From contig JAUQOZ010000134.1 of NCBI GenBank assembly GCA_030550625.1, positions 1-33,127 on the forward strand: a stretch of 33,127 nt of DNA, written 5' to 3'. The notes under the pieces were generated by a model that saw nothing but the letters and a program-made list of their open reading frames with translations, did no database searches and was not told the origin of the DNA. The first letter of the stretch is position 1, and every line of letters starts with the position of its first letter. A program made the position numbers and the translations under genes. Shown here in pieces: positions 16,202-23,908 of this stretch. This DNA is from Chloroflexota bacterium (lineage in GTDB: Bacteria; Chloroflexota; Chloroflexia; Chloroflexales; Chloroflexaceae).

Positions 16202-16224
16202 TGCATGCTCCTCAGAGATGCAGG

Positions 16225-16280
16225 AAACGCACTGCCGTGCATCTTAACGATGGGAGACGCACTGCCGTGCGTCTGTACAT
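16225..16280. repeat. Two related palindromic repeats in the trpD leader
   Basis: On the plus strand GAAACGCACTGCCGTGCATC and GAGACGCACTGCCGTGCGTC are near-copies about 30 bp apart. The second is a perfect hairpin (GACGCAC/GTGCGTC, loop TGCC). Both lie between the trpD transcription start and its ribosome binding site. The core (GGCAGT/ACTGCC) recurs at 26760-26920. Confidence 0.65.
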
Positions 16281-16291
16281 GTTGCGGTTGT

Positions 16292-16320
16292 ATTGTAACG
16301 AGGCGGCGCGTTACGGTCAA
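16292..16320 (-). promoter_or_regulatory. Sigma-70-type promoter of trpD
   Basis: The minus strand shows TTGACC (16315-16320), a 17-bp spacer and TACAAT (16292-16297), each hexamer matching five of six consensus bases. Transcription would start near 16285, about 84 bases before the trpD ATG. Confidence 0.75.
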
Positions 16321-16435
16321 TCGGCAGTTTTCCCAGCAGATCGTGATGTAGACGTTTTGTGGACGCGCCTGCGCTACGGTAGAGGCCCAATCCCGGCAAA
16401 CAATGATGCATGCGGTCGATAAGGAGGGATGACTA

Positions 16436-19400
16436 ATGGCGCGACGGCTACTCTTACTCGTCTGTCTACTCACGATGCTGGCCGTGACGTTGCCTCCACC
16501 GGTTATTCAAGCCGAACCGGGCGAGCCGCCAGCGGCGCTGAGCGATACGCCAGCTATGCTCGGAAGTGATGCCTATAGCGCACTCTATTACAAAGCGGGT
16601 ATGGTCTTTTGGGCCGCTAATCCCCTCACCTGCACAACTTTTGAGTTTCCTGAGGCGTGCCAGATCCGGCAGGTAATTCCCGGCGGCAGCCAACGAACCA
16701 TCTACGATAGCGGCGCTGATGGACCCTTCATTGTGTCAAATGTCGCCGTTGATAATGCTTTCGTGTACTGGATCGGCAGCGATTTCACGATCAAGCGCAA
16801 ACCCATCTATAGCGCCAACGACGAGAACGCCGAAACGCTGGCGAGCACCGCCCATACCACCGCTACCCTGCAATTCTCGCTCGACGTTGATGATAATTTC
16901 ATCTTCTGGACAGAGAGCATTCCCAGCGGGACGGGCCGCGTCGGAAGACTATATCGCATGCCCAAGAACGGCGGCCCACGCCAGTTGATGCAGGAGTTTA
17001 ACCAACCGATGAGTAAGGTGCGCGCCGATGGCGCCGGCGGCGCATTCTACATCGCGCCGCTCTTTACCAATCTCCTGCTGCAGACGGTTCCTAGCGGCAG
17101 CGGCTTTACGACCTCGTTGGAAAACCGGCCGTTTGGCGTACAAGCGTATGCTGTGACGGCCACCCATTTCTATTGGGCCGAGAAGGTTACGAATTTGATT
17201 ATCAAACGGGCGCCGCGCAACAATCTGACTGCCGTTGAAACGCTGGCCAATCGCGGCAATGTCAGTAATCCGAACGCAAGCGGCATTGTGGTGTATGGCG
17301 ACACGATCTTTTGGCACGAAGTGCGTTCGAACATCGGTCCGCTTTACCGGCTGCGACTCGGCGGATCACCGGAAGCGATCACTGACGATCAAATGATATC
17401 AAGCGGCATGTTTGTCAACGATCGTTTCTTGTACTGGAACAACAGTAATGTCTATCGCTTGTCAGTGAATGCCTCGGCGTGGACGATTGATCTAGGTGTG
17501 AACGCGATGGAAATCATCCAAGCCGTGCAACGGCCGGCCAATGACGTGCCGCTGGTCAGCGACAAAGAGACCTTTGTGCGCGTCTTTGCCCAAATCGTGA
17601 GCAGCAATCCGCCACGCTCGACCGTAAACATTTGGCCTGCAGCCTTGCTCTATGGCACGCGCAGCGGCGTGCCATTGCCCGAATCTCCGCTCATGCCGTT
17701 GCCGCCGGGCTGGAATGAGGTGCGTAGTAGTGCGCCAAACCGCCGCAATGTCAATGATGGCTTCTGGTTTCGCCTGCCGGCCTCGTGGAGCGATGGGACG
17801 GTCGAGTTGCGGGCAGTGGTGAATCCGCGCCGGGTGCTCAGCGAAACATCGTATGCCAACAATGAGCTGACCCGTACTGTCACCTTTGTGCGCAAAGCGC
17901 CGATCTGTCTCGATTTGCGGCCAGTTGCTACCGAACGCGGTACGACCATTGCTACCATCCCTCGATCAGGCGAAGGCGCATGGTTCTACTCCTTCTTCCG
18001 CAAGGCTGAACAGTTACTGCCCACCCACGAACTGCGCGTCATCGCGCGCGGTGGCGATCCGCTGCGCAAACCGCGCTGGTATCTGTTCGAGAGCGATCCG
18101 TTCGGCCTCTCAACAACCAATGCTGATAGCGGTTTGATGGTGTTTCTACTCAATGTGAACACCCTCTTTGACCGCAATCTCTGCACCAACGGCGGCGATA
18201 CGATCAAAACTGTGATGGCGCAGGATTTTCCCGGTCGTGAAGTGAATGGAATCCAATTCGGCAATGCCCTGCTCTTCTTCGCGTTTTGGAGTCCGGAAGG
18301 CGGATTTATCGAAAACACACCCGGAGGAGGGGTGACATTAGCGCATGAAATCGGGCATTACTACGGGCGCGGACATATCAACTGCCCGCCCGGAGTCCCT
18401 TCTGGAGTTGATGGCGGGTATCCCTACCCAAGCTGCCAGCTTGATCATACCGGCCCTAATGAGCATATCGGGCTTGATGTTCGCCCAGCGGGACGCAGCT
18501 TGCTCGTGCCGGACAGCACTGGCGATCTGCTGTCGTATGCCCACCACATTTCCCTACGACGCTGGCCTTCTGACTACACATGGCGCGCCATCTTCAACCG
18601 GTTGGCGCCGCGCAGCGGGCCGGCAGCGTTGACCGTCGCCCCTGACGCAACACCGGCCGCCGCCTTCTCGTACATCGTCACCGGCTTCGTTACCGGCAAT
18701 ACTGCCGAGCTACGTGAGATCTACCAATTCTCCGATCCGCTGCTCAGTGAAGTGACCACGCGCATGAATGCAATCACTGCGCCAAGCAGCGCCTTCCGCA
18801 TTCGCGCCTACAACGGCGCCACCCTGCTCGTCGATCAGCAATTGCGGGTTAATGAAGCGACGGCGGAAACCGGGCCGGGCCAGACCGAGCCGGATATGAT
18901 AGGCTTCTTCCACCGGCTTGATCTGGGGGTGAAACCAACCCGGATCGAGATTGTGCGCGTTGCCGGCGGCGCGGTGATTGGCACACGCAACGCCTCGCCC
19001 AATCCGCCCACGGTGACGATGACTGCGCCGGCGGCTGGCAGCAATGTTGACCGCACGCTCACCGTGAGTTGGAACGCGAGTGACGCCGATGGCGATCTGC
19101 TCCACCATCTGGTGCGCTACAGCGGTGATAATGGCGCGACGTGGAGCGTGTTGGGCCAAGGTTTGACCGGCAATAGTCTGACGGTTGATCTGAGCGGCAT
19201 GCCCGGCGGTACGCAAGCGCGGGTGCAGGTCATTACAACGGATGGTCTCAACACGGCGATCGCCACTTCAGCTCCGTTTAGCGTGCCGCGTCGCGCGCCG
19301 CAGGTGTTTGGGCAAGCCGAAGGCGGCATCTTCTTCCCGCTCAATGAGCCGGTTGTGCTCCGTGGCGACGCCTACGACCCCGAAGATGGGCCGTTAGCCG

Positions 19401-20167
19401 GCAACCGGCTGGCGTGGGAGGTGAGCGGGCCGGTAACGCGCACCGGTGACGGCTTGCAATTCACCCTGCTTAACTTGCCTCCCGGAACCTATAACGTCCG
19501 GCTGCGCGCCACCGACAACGACGGGCAGGCAGGCGAAGCCACCTTCGCGTTCGTAGTCGAACCGAAGCGGGTGGTTGATGGCGCTGCGCCGGAGATCGAC
19601 GGCTTCTGCGACGATGAGGGCTATAGCGCCGATCCCGACCCAATCACGCTCTGGTATAACGCCGGTACGGCTACGGCGACCAGCGCGCAGGGCCGGATGA
19701 TTCGCAGCGGCGATTATCTCTACCTCTGTTTGAATGGGTTGCCGCTCAGCGGCGTTTTGAGCGATGGGATACGGATCAAGTTTGATCCCGACAACAGCGC
19801 CGATACTGTCCAGCAGAGCAGCGACCTTATCTTTACGATTGATCGTACCGGCGTTGTGCGCAGCGGGCGGGGCAACGGCACCAGCACCGACCAATTCGAT
19901 CCGGTGGCGCAAGGTATTCTGGCGGTGTTCAGCCAGACGAGCGACAACTGGAGCGCCGAACTGCGCATCAACGCCAACCTCATGGATGGCTGGAACAAAC
20001 GTATCCGAATGACGGTACGGCATGAGTGGGTTGGATTGGGCTTGATCCCCAGCGGCTCGTCGGTATGGCCGGCAGGCGGCGGCGCTAGCAGTCCGGCAAC
20101 GTGGGGTTTGGCGGCGTTGGGAGATGTACCCGGCAATCGTATCTACACGCCGTTAGTGATGCGGTAA
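16436..20167 (+). CDS. Very large secreted protein with metzincin-type metalloprotease site and C-terminal binding domain
   Basis: 1,243 residues. A signal peptide (about 1-26) is followed by about 320 residues with repeated FVYWIGSD/FIFWTES/FLYWNNS strands, suggesting a beta-propeller. A CARDB-like or Ig-like region follows (to about 485), then a catalytic region with HEIGHYYGRGH at 637-647, exactly the HExxHxxGxxH zinc motif of metzincins. Ig/fibronectin-like domains follow (about 850-1045). The C-terminal domain from DGAAPEIDG resembles CBM9/DOMON-type binding modules. The protein ends GNRIYTPLVMR, a tail shared with two other secreted proteins here. AAGGAGGG lies seven bases before the ATG. 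Peptidase activity is likely, but the protein fits no single named family that I recognise. Confidence 0.9.
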   Translation: MARRLLLLVCLLTMLAVTLPPPVIQAEPGEPPAALSDTPAMLGSDAYSALYYKAGMVFWAANPLTCTTFEFPEACQIRQVIPGGSQRTIYDSGADGPFIVSNVAVDNAFVYWIGSDFTIKRKPIYSANDENAETLASTAHTTATLQFSLDVDDNFIFWTESIPSGTGRVGRLYRMPKNGGPRQLMQEFNQPMSKVRADGAGGAFYIAPLFTNLLLQTVPSGSGFTTSLENRPFGVQAYAVTATHFYWAEKVTNLIIKRAPRNNLTAVETLANRGNVSNPNASGIVVYGDTIFWHEVRSNIGPLYRLRLGGSPEAITDDQMISSGMFVNDRFLYWNNSNVYRLSVNASAWTIDLGVNAMEIIQAVQRPANDVPLVSDKETFVRVFAQIVSSNPPRSTVNIWPAALLYGTRSGVPLPESPLMPLPPGWNEVRSSAPNRRNVNDGFWFRLPASWSDGTVELRAVVNPRRVLSETSYANNELTRTVTFVRKAPICLDLRPVATERGTTIATIPRSGEGAWFYSFFRKAEQLLPTHELRVIARGGDPLRKPRWYLFESDPFGLSTTNADSGLMVFLLNVNTLFDRNLCTNGGDTIKTVMAQDFPGREVNGIQFGNALLFFAFWSPEGGFIENTPGGGVTLAHEIGHYYGRGHINCPPGVPSGVDGGYPYPSCQLDHTGPNEHIGLDVRPAGRSLLVPDSTGDLLSYAHHISLRRWPSDYTWRAIFNRLAPRSGPAALTVAPDATPAAAFSYIVTGFVTGNTAELREIYQFSDPLLSEVTTRMNAITAPSSAFRIRAYNGATLLVDQQLRVNEATAETGPGQTEPDMIGFFHRLDLGVKPTRIEIVRVAGGAVIGTRNASPNPPTVTMTAPAAGSNVDRTLTVSWNASDADGDLLHHLVRYSGDNGATWSVLGQGLTGNSLTVDLSGMPGGTQARVQVITTDGLNTAIATSAPFSVPRRAPQVFGQAEGGIFFPLNEPVVLRGDAYDPEDGPLAGNRLAWEVSGPVTRTGDGLQFTLLNLPPGTYNVRLRATDNDGQAGEATFAFVVEPKRVVDGAAPEIDGFCDDEGYSADPDPITLWYNAGTATATSAQGRMIRSGDYLYLCLNGLPLSGVLSDGIRIKFDPDNSADTVQQSSDLIFTIDRTGVVRSGRGNGTSTDQFDPVAQGILAVFSQTSDNWSAELRINANLMDGWNKRIRMTVRHEWVGLGLIPSGSSVWPAGGGASSPATWGLAALGDVPGNRIYTPLVMR

Positions 20168-20180
20168 TGGCAGGATGAGC

Positions 20181-20260
20181 GTTGGGCCGCATGGATATGC
20201 GGCCCAACGACGTTGACAAGATGGCCTGTTAGGTAGGGCCGCGCTAGCGCGCGGCCCTAC
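20181..20260. terminator. Two perfect stem-loops between convergent genes
   Basis: Hairpin 1 pairs 20181-20192 with 20197-20208 and hairpin 2 pairs 20233-20244 with 20249-20260. Each has a perfect 12-bp stem and a four-base loop, and their arms share GGGCCGC. They lie between the stop codons of the convergent metzincin and nrdJ genes. Neither has a U-tract on either strand, so they may block or process transcripts rather than act as classical terminators. Confidence 0.6.
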
Positions 20261-20272
20261 TGGGCGGAATGG

Positions 20273-22741
20273 CTAACATTCGCTATAGCCGCACGAATGG
20301 CACTTGCGGCAACCCTCTTCGTTCAGCAGCGTCGCGTTTTGGCATTCGGGGCAGATTTCGCCCGCCTCAATCGCGCCGTGACCCGGCTCAACGTGCAGAT
20401 GCGTCACCGGCGCCGGCTTGGGTGCAGGCGGCTCAACGATACCGTTGCTGTATTCGCTGCCAAAGGCATACTCGCCGTTGTAATAGCCGTTGCCGTTGCC
20501 ATTTCCATTGCCGTTCCCGTTGCCCTTCACGTAGTGATCGAGCAACACCTTGCCGATCGCATCAGGCACCGAACGCACCCGATCCGGGCCAAAGCCCGCC
20601 GAGCGCGAACCGCCGATCCCGCGCAGTTGCTCGGCGATCAGCTTGACCGGCACGCCACAACGCAGCGCTAGCGAGATCAGCCGCCCGATCGCCTCGGTGA
20701 AGGCGGTGACATCACTGCCGGCCCGGCCAATGATCGCAAAGACCTCAAACGGCTTACCCTCCAGCTCGGTGACGAACAGGCGCAGCTTGCCGAGCGGCGT
20801 CACCACCGGGAAGGAGTGGCTCGGCAGACCCTCGGCAGGCACCGGACGCGGGGTGAGTTCCACCGGCGCTGGAGCGGCTGGCTGCTCAGCCGGCTTGCTC
20901 TCGCTCTTGCCGGTCGAACCGGTTGACAACACCTGATTCGCCCGCGAGCCGTCGCGGTAGACGGTAATCCCCTTGCAGCCAAGGCGGAAGGCTAGCTCGT
21001 AAGCCTCGCGCACTTGATCGGGCGTCGCTTCGTGGGGGAAATTGATGGTCTTTGACAGGGCGCTATCGGTATACTCCTGAAACGCTGCTTGCATGCGCAC
21101 GTGCCATTCGGGTGAGATGTCGTGGGCCGTCACCCACACTCGCTGCACCTCGGCAGGCACTTCGGGGTGATGGATGTGGCCGGTGTCGGCGATCCGCTCC
21201 ATCAGCTCGGCGCTATACCACCCCTCGCGCTTGGCTTGGGCCACAAAGTCTTGGTTAATATCGAGCATGCGGGTATCGGCCTGATAGCGCCAGAAGGCGA
21301 TCGCAAACAGCGGCTCGATGCCCGACGAGCAGCCGGCGATGATGCTAATCGTGCCGGTGGGAGCGACGGTGGTCACGTTGCAGTTACGCAAGAGGCGCTG
21401 CGGGCGAACGCGCGAACCATCGGGCCGGCGGGCGCAGGTTGCATCCGGCCCCCAGATGCTGTACTCCCATTCGGGGAAGGGGCCGCGCTCGCGGGCCAAC
21501 TGCTCGGAAGCGACTTTGCTCTCTTCATCGAGGAAGTGCATCACCTTGCGCGCCAGCTCGATCGCCTCGTGCGAGTTGTAAGGTACACCCAGCTTCACCA
21601 GCATATCGGCCCAACCCATCACCCCCAACCCAATCCGGCGGATGCGCTGGCTCAGTTGAGCAATCTGCTCGAGCGGGTAATGGTTAGCGTCGATCACATT
21701 GTCGAGGAAGCGGGTGCTCTCATGCACCACCTCGCGCAGATGTTCCCAATCGATCTGCTTATCGGGGGTCACGAACTTGCCCAGATTGACCGAGCCGAGG
21801 TTGCAGACATCGTAGGCCAGCAACGGTTGCTCGCCGCACGGATTGGTCGCCTCATACTCGCCGAGATGGGGCACCGGATTATACTCATTGGCGCGGTCGA
21901 TGAAGAACAGGCCGGGTTCGCCGGTAGCATGGGCGCACTGCACAATCAGGTCAAAGACCATACGAGCGCGGAGCCGCATGGGCTGGCCGGGTGGCACCAG
22001 CACCTCGCCAGTCAGCGGATGCTTCAGCCCTTCGCGGGAGGCGATATGCACTTGGCCGGTGCGCGGATTGATCAGATCGTATTCCTCGTCACGATCCACC
22101 GCGCGCATAAAGGCATCGGTAATCGCCACCGAGATATTGAAATTGGTGATCTTGGTGGTATCGAGCTTGCAGGTAATAAACTCGAGAATATCGGGGTGAT
22201 CGCAGCGCAAAATACCCATATTCGCGCCGCGGCGGGTACCACCCTGCTTAATCGCCTCGGTCGAATGGTTATAGACATCCATAAAGCTGACCGGGCCGCT
22301 GGCCACTCCCATCGTGCTGCGCACCACATCATTGCGTGGGCGCAGGCGCGAGAAGCTAAAACCGGTGCCGCCACCGCTTTGGTGAATAAGGGCCTGATGC
22401 TTGAGCGTCTCGTAAATGCTGGTGAGGTTATCCTCAATCGGCAACACAAAACAGGCGCTCAATTGGCCAAGCGGGCGACCGGCGTTCATCAGCGTCGGGC
22501 TATTCGGCTCGAAATACCCCTGCGTCATGAGGTGGTAAAATCGCTCGGCCCGCTCTTCGACCTGCTCGGACGAAGCGCCATAACGCGCATCGACGGCGGC
22601 AATCGTCTCGGCCACCCGCCAAAACATCGTCTCTGGCGTCTCGATCACATCACCGTGCTCGTTTTTCAGCAGGTAGCGCTTCTTCAACACCGTGCGGGCG
22701 ATGTCGGTCAGGTTCGCAGGGGCAAGCTCTCGTTTCATCAT
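20273..22741 (-). CDS. nrdJ: Class II (adenosylcobalamin-dependent) ribonucleoside-diphosphate reductase
   Basis: 822 residues. It reduces ribonucleotides to deoxyribonucleotides using a radical from adenosylcobalamin, without oxygen or a second subunit. Visible features: NSPTLMNAGRP and LSACFVLPIEDN, GGGTGFSFSRLRP, and the active-site block NPCGEQPLLAYDVCNLGSVNLG, which holds the catalytic Asn, Cys and Glu. PTGTISIIAGCSSGIEP and GCKGITVYRDGSR follow. A TSCPD-type domain (LRLFVTELEGKPFEVFAIIG) comes next, then an Asn-Gly repeat linker and a C-terminal zinc ribbon ending CRKCHSCGYSEC that may supply redox cysteines. I chose ATG 22741 (a second ATG is at 22738) because AGAGGAG lies upstream and the family N-terminus starts here; GTG 22801 would add unrelated residues. 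Promoter and NrdR-like sites are at 22864-22958. Confidence 0.95.
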   Translation of the reverse strand: MMKRELAPANLTDIARTVLKKRYLLKNEHGDVIETPETMFWRVAETIAAVDARYGASSEQVEERAERFYHLMTQGYFEPNSPTLMNAGRPLGQLSACFVLPIEDNLTSIYETLKHQALIHQSGGGTGFSFSRLRPRNDVVRSTMGVASGPVSFMDVYNHSTEAIKQGGTRRGANMGILRCDHPDILEFITCKLDTTKITNFNISVAITDAFMRAVDRDEEYDLINPRTGQVHIASREGLKHPLTGEVLVPPGQPMRLRARMVFDLIVQCAHATGEPGLFFIDRANEYNPVPHLGEYEATNPCGEQPLLAYDVCNLGSVNLGKFVTPDKQIDWEHLREVVHESTRFLDNVIDANHYPLEQIAQLSQRIRRIGLGVMGWADMLVKLGVPYNSHEAIELARKVMHFLDEESKVASEQLARERGPFPEWEYSIWGPDATCARRPDGSRVRPQRLLRNCNVTTVAPTGTISIIAGCSSGIEPLFAIAFWRYQADTRMLDINQDFVAQAKREGWYSAELMERIADTGHIHHPEVPAEVQRVWVTAHDISPEWHVRMQAAFQEYTDSALSKTINFPHEATPDQVREAYELAFRLGCKGITVYRDGSRANQVLSTGSTGKSESKPAEQPAAPAPVELTPRPVPAEGLPSHSFPVVTPLGKLRLFVTELEGKPFEVFAIIGRAGSDVTAFTEAIGRLISLALRCGVPVKLIAEQLRGIGGSRSAGFGPDRVRSVPDAIGKVLLDHYVKGNGNGNGNGNGNGYYNGEYAFGSEYSNGIVEPPAPKPAPVTHLHVEPGHGAIEAGEICPECQNATLLNEEGCRKCHSCGYSEC

Positions 22742-22863
22742 TGCTAGAATGCTCCTCTGTTGGACAAACCATCGGCACGCGGAGAAACCGGGATAGCACA
22801 CCCAAAAGTGTAAAGAATTATTTTAACTTTCATCACGACGCGGAAAGCCGGCACTAGAGGTAG

Positions 22864-22879
22864 ATACTACATCTAGTGT
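22864..22879. promoter_or_regulatory. NrdR-box-like palindrome upstream of nrdJ
   Basis: ATACTACATCTAGTGT matches the remembered NrdR-box pattern ACACTATATNTAGTGT at 14 of 16 positions (counting N as a match). NrdR is the ATP/dATP-sensing repressor of ribonucleotide reductase genes and normally binds two boxes 31-32 bp apart. A poor second candidate (core CATATCTTGG) starts at 22896, 32 bp away. Both lie just downstream of the predicted transcription start, where binding would block initiation or early elongation. Confidence 0.6.
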
Positions 22880-22928
22880 GTACGATGAGTGGTAGGGTGC
22901 ATATCTTGGTATTCTCGCACGCGCCGCT

Positions 22929-22958
22929 AGTGTAGCACAGCGATTAGGATCGTGTCAA
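22929..22958 (-). promoter_or_regulatory. Sigma-70-type promoter of nrdJ
   Basis: The minus strand shows a perfect -35 TTGACA (22953-22958), an 18-bp spacer ending in TGC, and -10 TACACT (22929-22934). Transcription would begin near 22922, giving a leader of about 180 bases. Confidence 0.75.
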
Positions 22959-23011
22959 GCGGGGAAATGGTTACAAAATCATTTACAAGTTGACGATAAT
23001 GCAACAACGCT

Positions 23012-23041
23012 TTGTCCACACACCAGCAAATCTGGTATCAT
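23012..23041 (+). promoter_or_regulatory. Extended -10 promoter of the hydrolase/aminotransferase operon
   Basis: TTGTCC (23012-23017), an 18-bp spacer ending in TGG, and TATCAT (23036-23041). The predicted start near 23048 lies 27 bases before the chosen ATG. The promoter is divergent from that of nrdJ. Confidence 0.55.
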
Positions 23042-23074
23042 ATCGGCAGGACTTCCGTGCAAAGAGGCATGTCT

Positions 23075-23908
23075 ATGGCGACACTTGCTGCATCAAGTGC
23101 TGAAACCGCAGTGGCCGGACTGCGCACCAGTTTTCGCCGCGCTGGGCAAGGTGCGCCGTTGCTGTTACTGCATGGTTGGGGCGGTTCGTCACGCCTGTGG
23201 CACTACACCCTGCGCGATCTGGCCGATCGCTATACGCTCATCGCGCCTGATCTCCCCGGTTTCGGCTCGTCGCCGCCGCTGAACGGGAGGCTCTCGCTTG
23301 AGCGGCTGGCCGATTGGGTGATCGCGTTTGCCGACGCGCTGGGTATCGAGCGGTTTGCGATCAACGGTCACTCGCTCTGCGCGGCAGTCGCCGTGCATGT
23401 GGCTGCGCGTTACCCTGAGCGAGTGACGCGCCTTGTCCTGACCAGCTTTAGCACCTTCCGCGATGAACGCGAGCGGCGGGTGGTGGCTTCGATTCACCAC
23501 CTGATGGCGCTGTGGCTGGCGCTGCGCCGCCCATGGATGCTCGACGTGCAGCCAATTATGCGGCTGGTCGGCAATCGCTTCTTCTACCGGCTCCCCGCCG
23601 ATCACGGCATCCTCCGCGAGACGTTTGCCGATTTCTTGGCGATGGAGCAGCGCACCGCGCTAGAGACGGCGCGCGGCGCCGGCAGCCCGACGATCAGCGC
23701 CGCGATGGCCGCCGTGCGCGCGCCGAGCCTGATTGTCGCCTGTCGCCACGACCAGATTATGCCGCCGCCGGGAGCACCGGTAGCCGCCGCGCGCATCCCG
23801 CGCTGCCGGCTGGTCTGGATCGAGCAGTGCGGCCATCTGCCTATGCTCGAACGCCCGAATGAGTATCACGCTATTCTGACCGAGTTTCTTGAGGAATCAC
23901 CCGCATGA
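23075..23908 (+). CDS. Alpha/beta hydrolase with atypical nucleophile elbow
   Basis: 277 residues, cytoplasmic. LLLLHGWGGSSRLW (about 29-42) is the oxyanion-hole region. INGHSLCAA (97-105) holds the nucleophile Ser100 in GHSLC, where the family normally has GxSxG, so the last Gly is Cys. ACRHDQIMPP carries the likely acid Asp, and QCGHLPMLERP the catalytic His. I chose ATG 23075 because AAAGAGG lies seven bases upstream; ATG 23069 is too close to it, and an upstream TTG at 23012 lies inside the promoter. The reaction may be ester, thioester or C-C hydrolysis, and the substrate is unknown. Its last four bases overlap the next gene (ATGA), so translation is probably coupled. Confidence 0.88.
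   Translation: MATLAASSAETAVAGLRTSFRRAGQGAPLLLLHGWGGSSRLWHYTLRDLADRYTLIAPDLPGFGSSPPLNGRLSLERLADWVIAFADALGIERFAINGHSLCAAVAVHVAARYPERVTRLVLTSFSTFRDERERRVVASIHHLMALWLALRRPWMLDVQPIMRLVGNRFFYRLPADHGILRETFADFLAMEQRTALETARGAGSPTISAAMAAVRAPSLIVACRHDQIMPPPGAPVAAARIPRCRLVWIEQCGHLPMLERPNEYHAILTEFLEESPA

Noticed and set aside
15545-16351. Open frame antisense to trpD
   Set aside because: trpD is unambiguous, and the antisense translation is low-complexity and Arg/His-rich with no family resemblance.
21122-22747. 541-codon plus-strand open frame opposite nrdJ
   Set aside because: The minus strand encodes a clear, motif-complete ribonucleotide reductase; the antisense frame has no recognisable features.
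22742-22801. GTG start extending nrdJ by 20 residues
   Set aside because: The extension would contain the ribosome binding site for the ATG pair at 22738-22741 and does not resemble the family N-terminus.
22742-22922. Possible cobalamin riboswitch in the nrdJ leader
   Set aside because: The leader is long enough for a small regulatory RNA, but I could not find a B12-box-like conserved core or the expected set of helices. A covariance-model search would settle it.
23012-23074. TTG start extending the alpha/beta hydrolase
   Set aside because: It lies within the predicted promoter, has no ribosome binding site and adds residues unlike the family N-terminus.
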